DNA from: Aurelia coerulea
Lineage: Eukaryota > Cnidaria > Scyphozoa > Semaeostomeae > Ulmaridae
Direction: 5' to 3'
DNA length: 64,000 bases
NCBI GenBank assembly: GCA_039566865.1
Contig: CM076948.1
Location: 20,781,001-20,845,000 of the forward strand
This document shows, piece after piece, positions 63,961-64,000 of the stretch. Within the stretch, counting starts at the first letter, position 1. Every line of letters starts with the position of its first letter. Below the pieces are notes generated by a model. It did not search any database and was not told the origin of the DNA. It saw only the letters and a list, made by a program, of their open reading frames with translations. The position numbers were made by a program, and so were the translations under genes.

Positions 63961-64000
63961 CTCCCTTTGGGCAAATTAGCTAAAAGAATAGGGCAGTAAC

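Overview
This is intron-rich, AT-rich animal nuclear DNA with a very heavy load of transposable elements. The gene content (a long-intron adhesion GPCR, an intronless class A GPCR, CR1/L2-like and RTE-like LINE remnants, a tRNA-derived SINE and many MITE families) fits a marine invertebrate such as a cnidarian. That placement is an inference and the species cannot be named from the window.

The main gene is on the minus strand. Small exons scattered from 63782 down to 15140 encode an adhesion-class GPCR: an extracellular Ser/Thr-rich and GAIN-type region (63.8-46.0 kb), a GPS motif at 46.0 kb, seven transmembrane segments (44.5-18.0 kb) and a cytoplasmic tail (18.2-15.1 kb). From TM1 to the tail, splice sites and reading phase agree at every junction. 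The 5' end lies beyond the right edge, the 3' end was not found, and one or more GAIN exons between 51.8 and 46.6 kb remain unresolved. A second receptor, an intronless 481-codon rhodopsin-like GPCR (39123-37678), sits on the same strand inside the TM2-TM3 intron.

The left 9 kb holds a degraded LINE with esterase, endonuclease and reverse transcriptase domains. It is interrupted by a 4-kb terminal-inverted-repeat element (itself hosting a TTAA-flanked element), a perfect 261-bp-arm palindrome, and the 3' end of another LINE. From 9 to 15 kb there are repeats, a foldback element and possible promoter-like sequence at 14.7-14.8 kb, but no recognisable gene.

The introns act as a transposon archive: a 4.1-kb element with identical 235-bp inverted termini (27158-31267) holding a second foldback element with an 8-bp target duplication; a four-level nest at 23.6-25.6 kb; TA-flanked mariner-like MITEs; TTAA-flanked MITEs; hAT-like MITEs; five SINE copies; and several LINE tails. 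The observations most worth testing are the MITE that appears to form an intron next to the GPS exon, the GPS motif lacking two of its four cysteines, the palindrome carrying a start-exon-like sequence, and the clustered ATTGCGCAAT palindromes.
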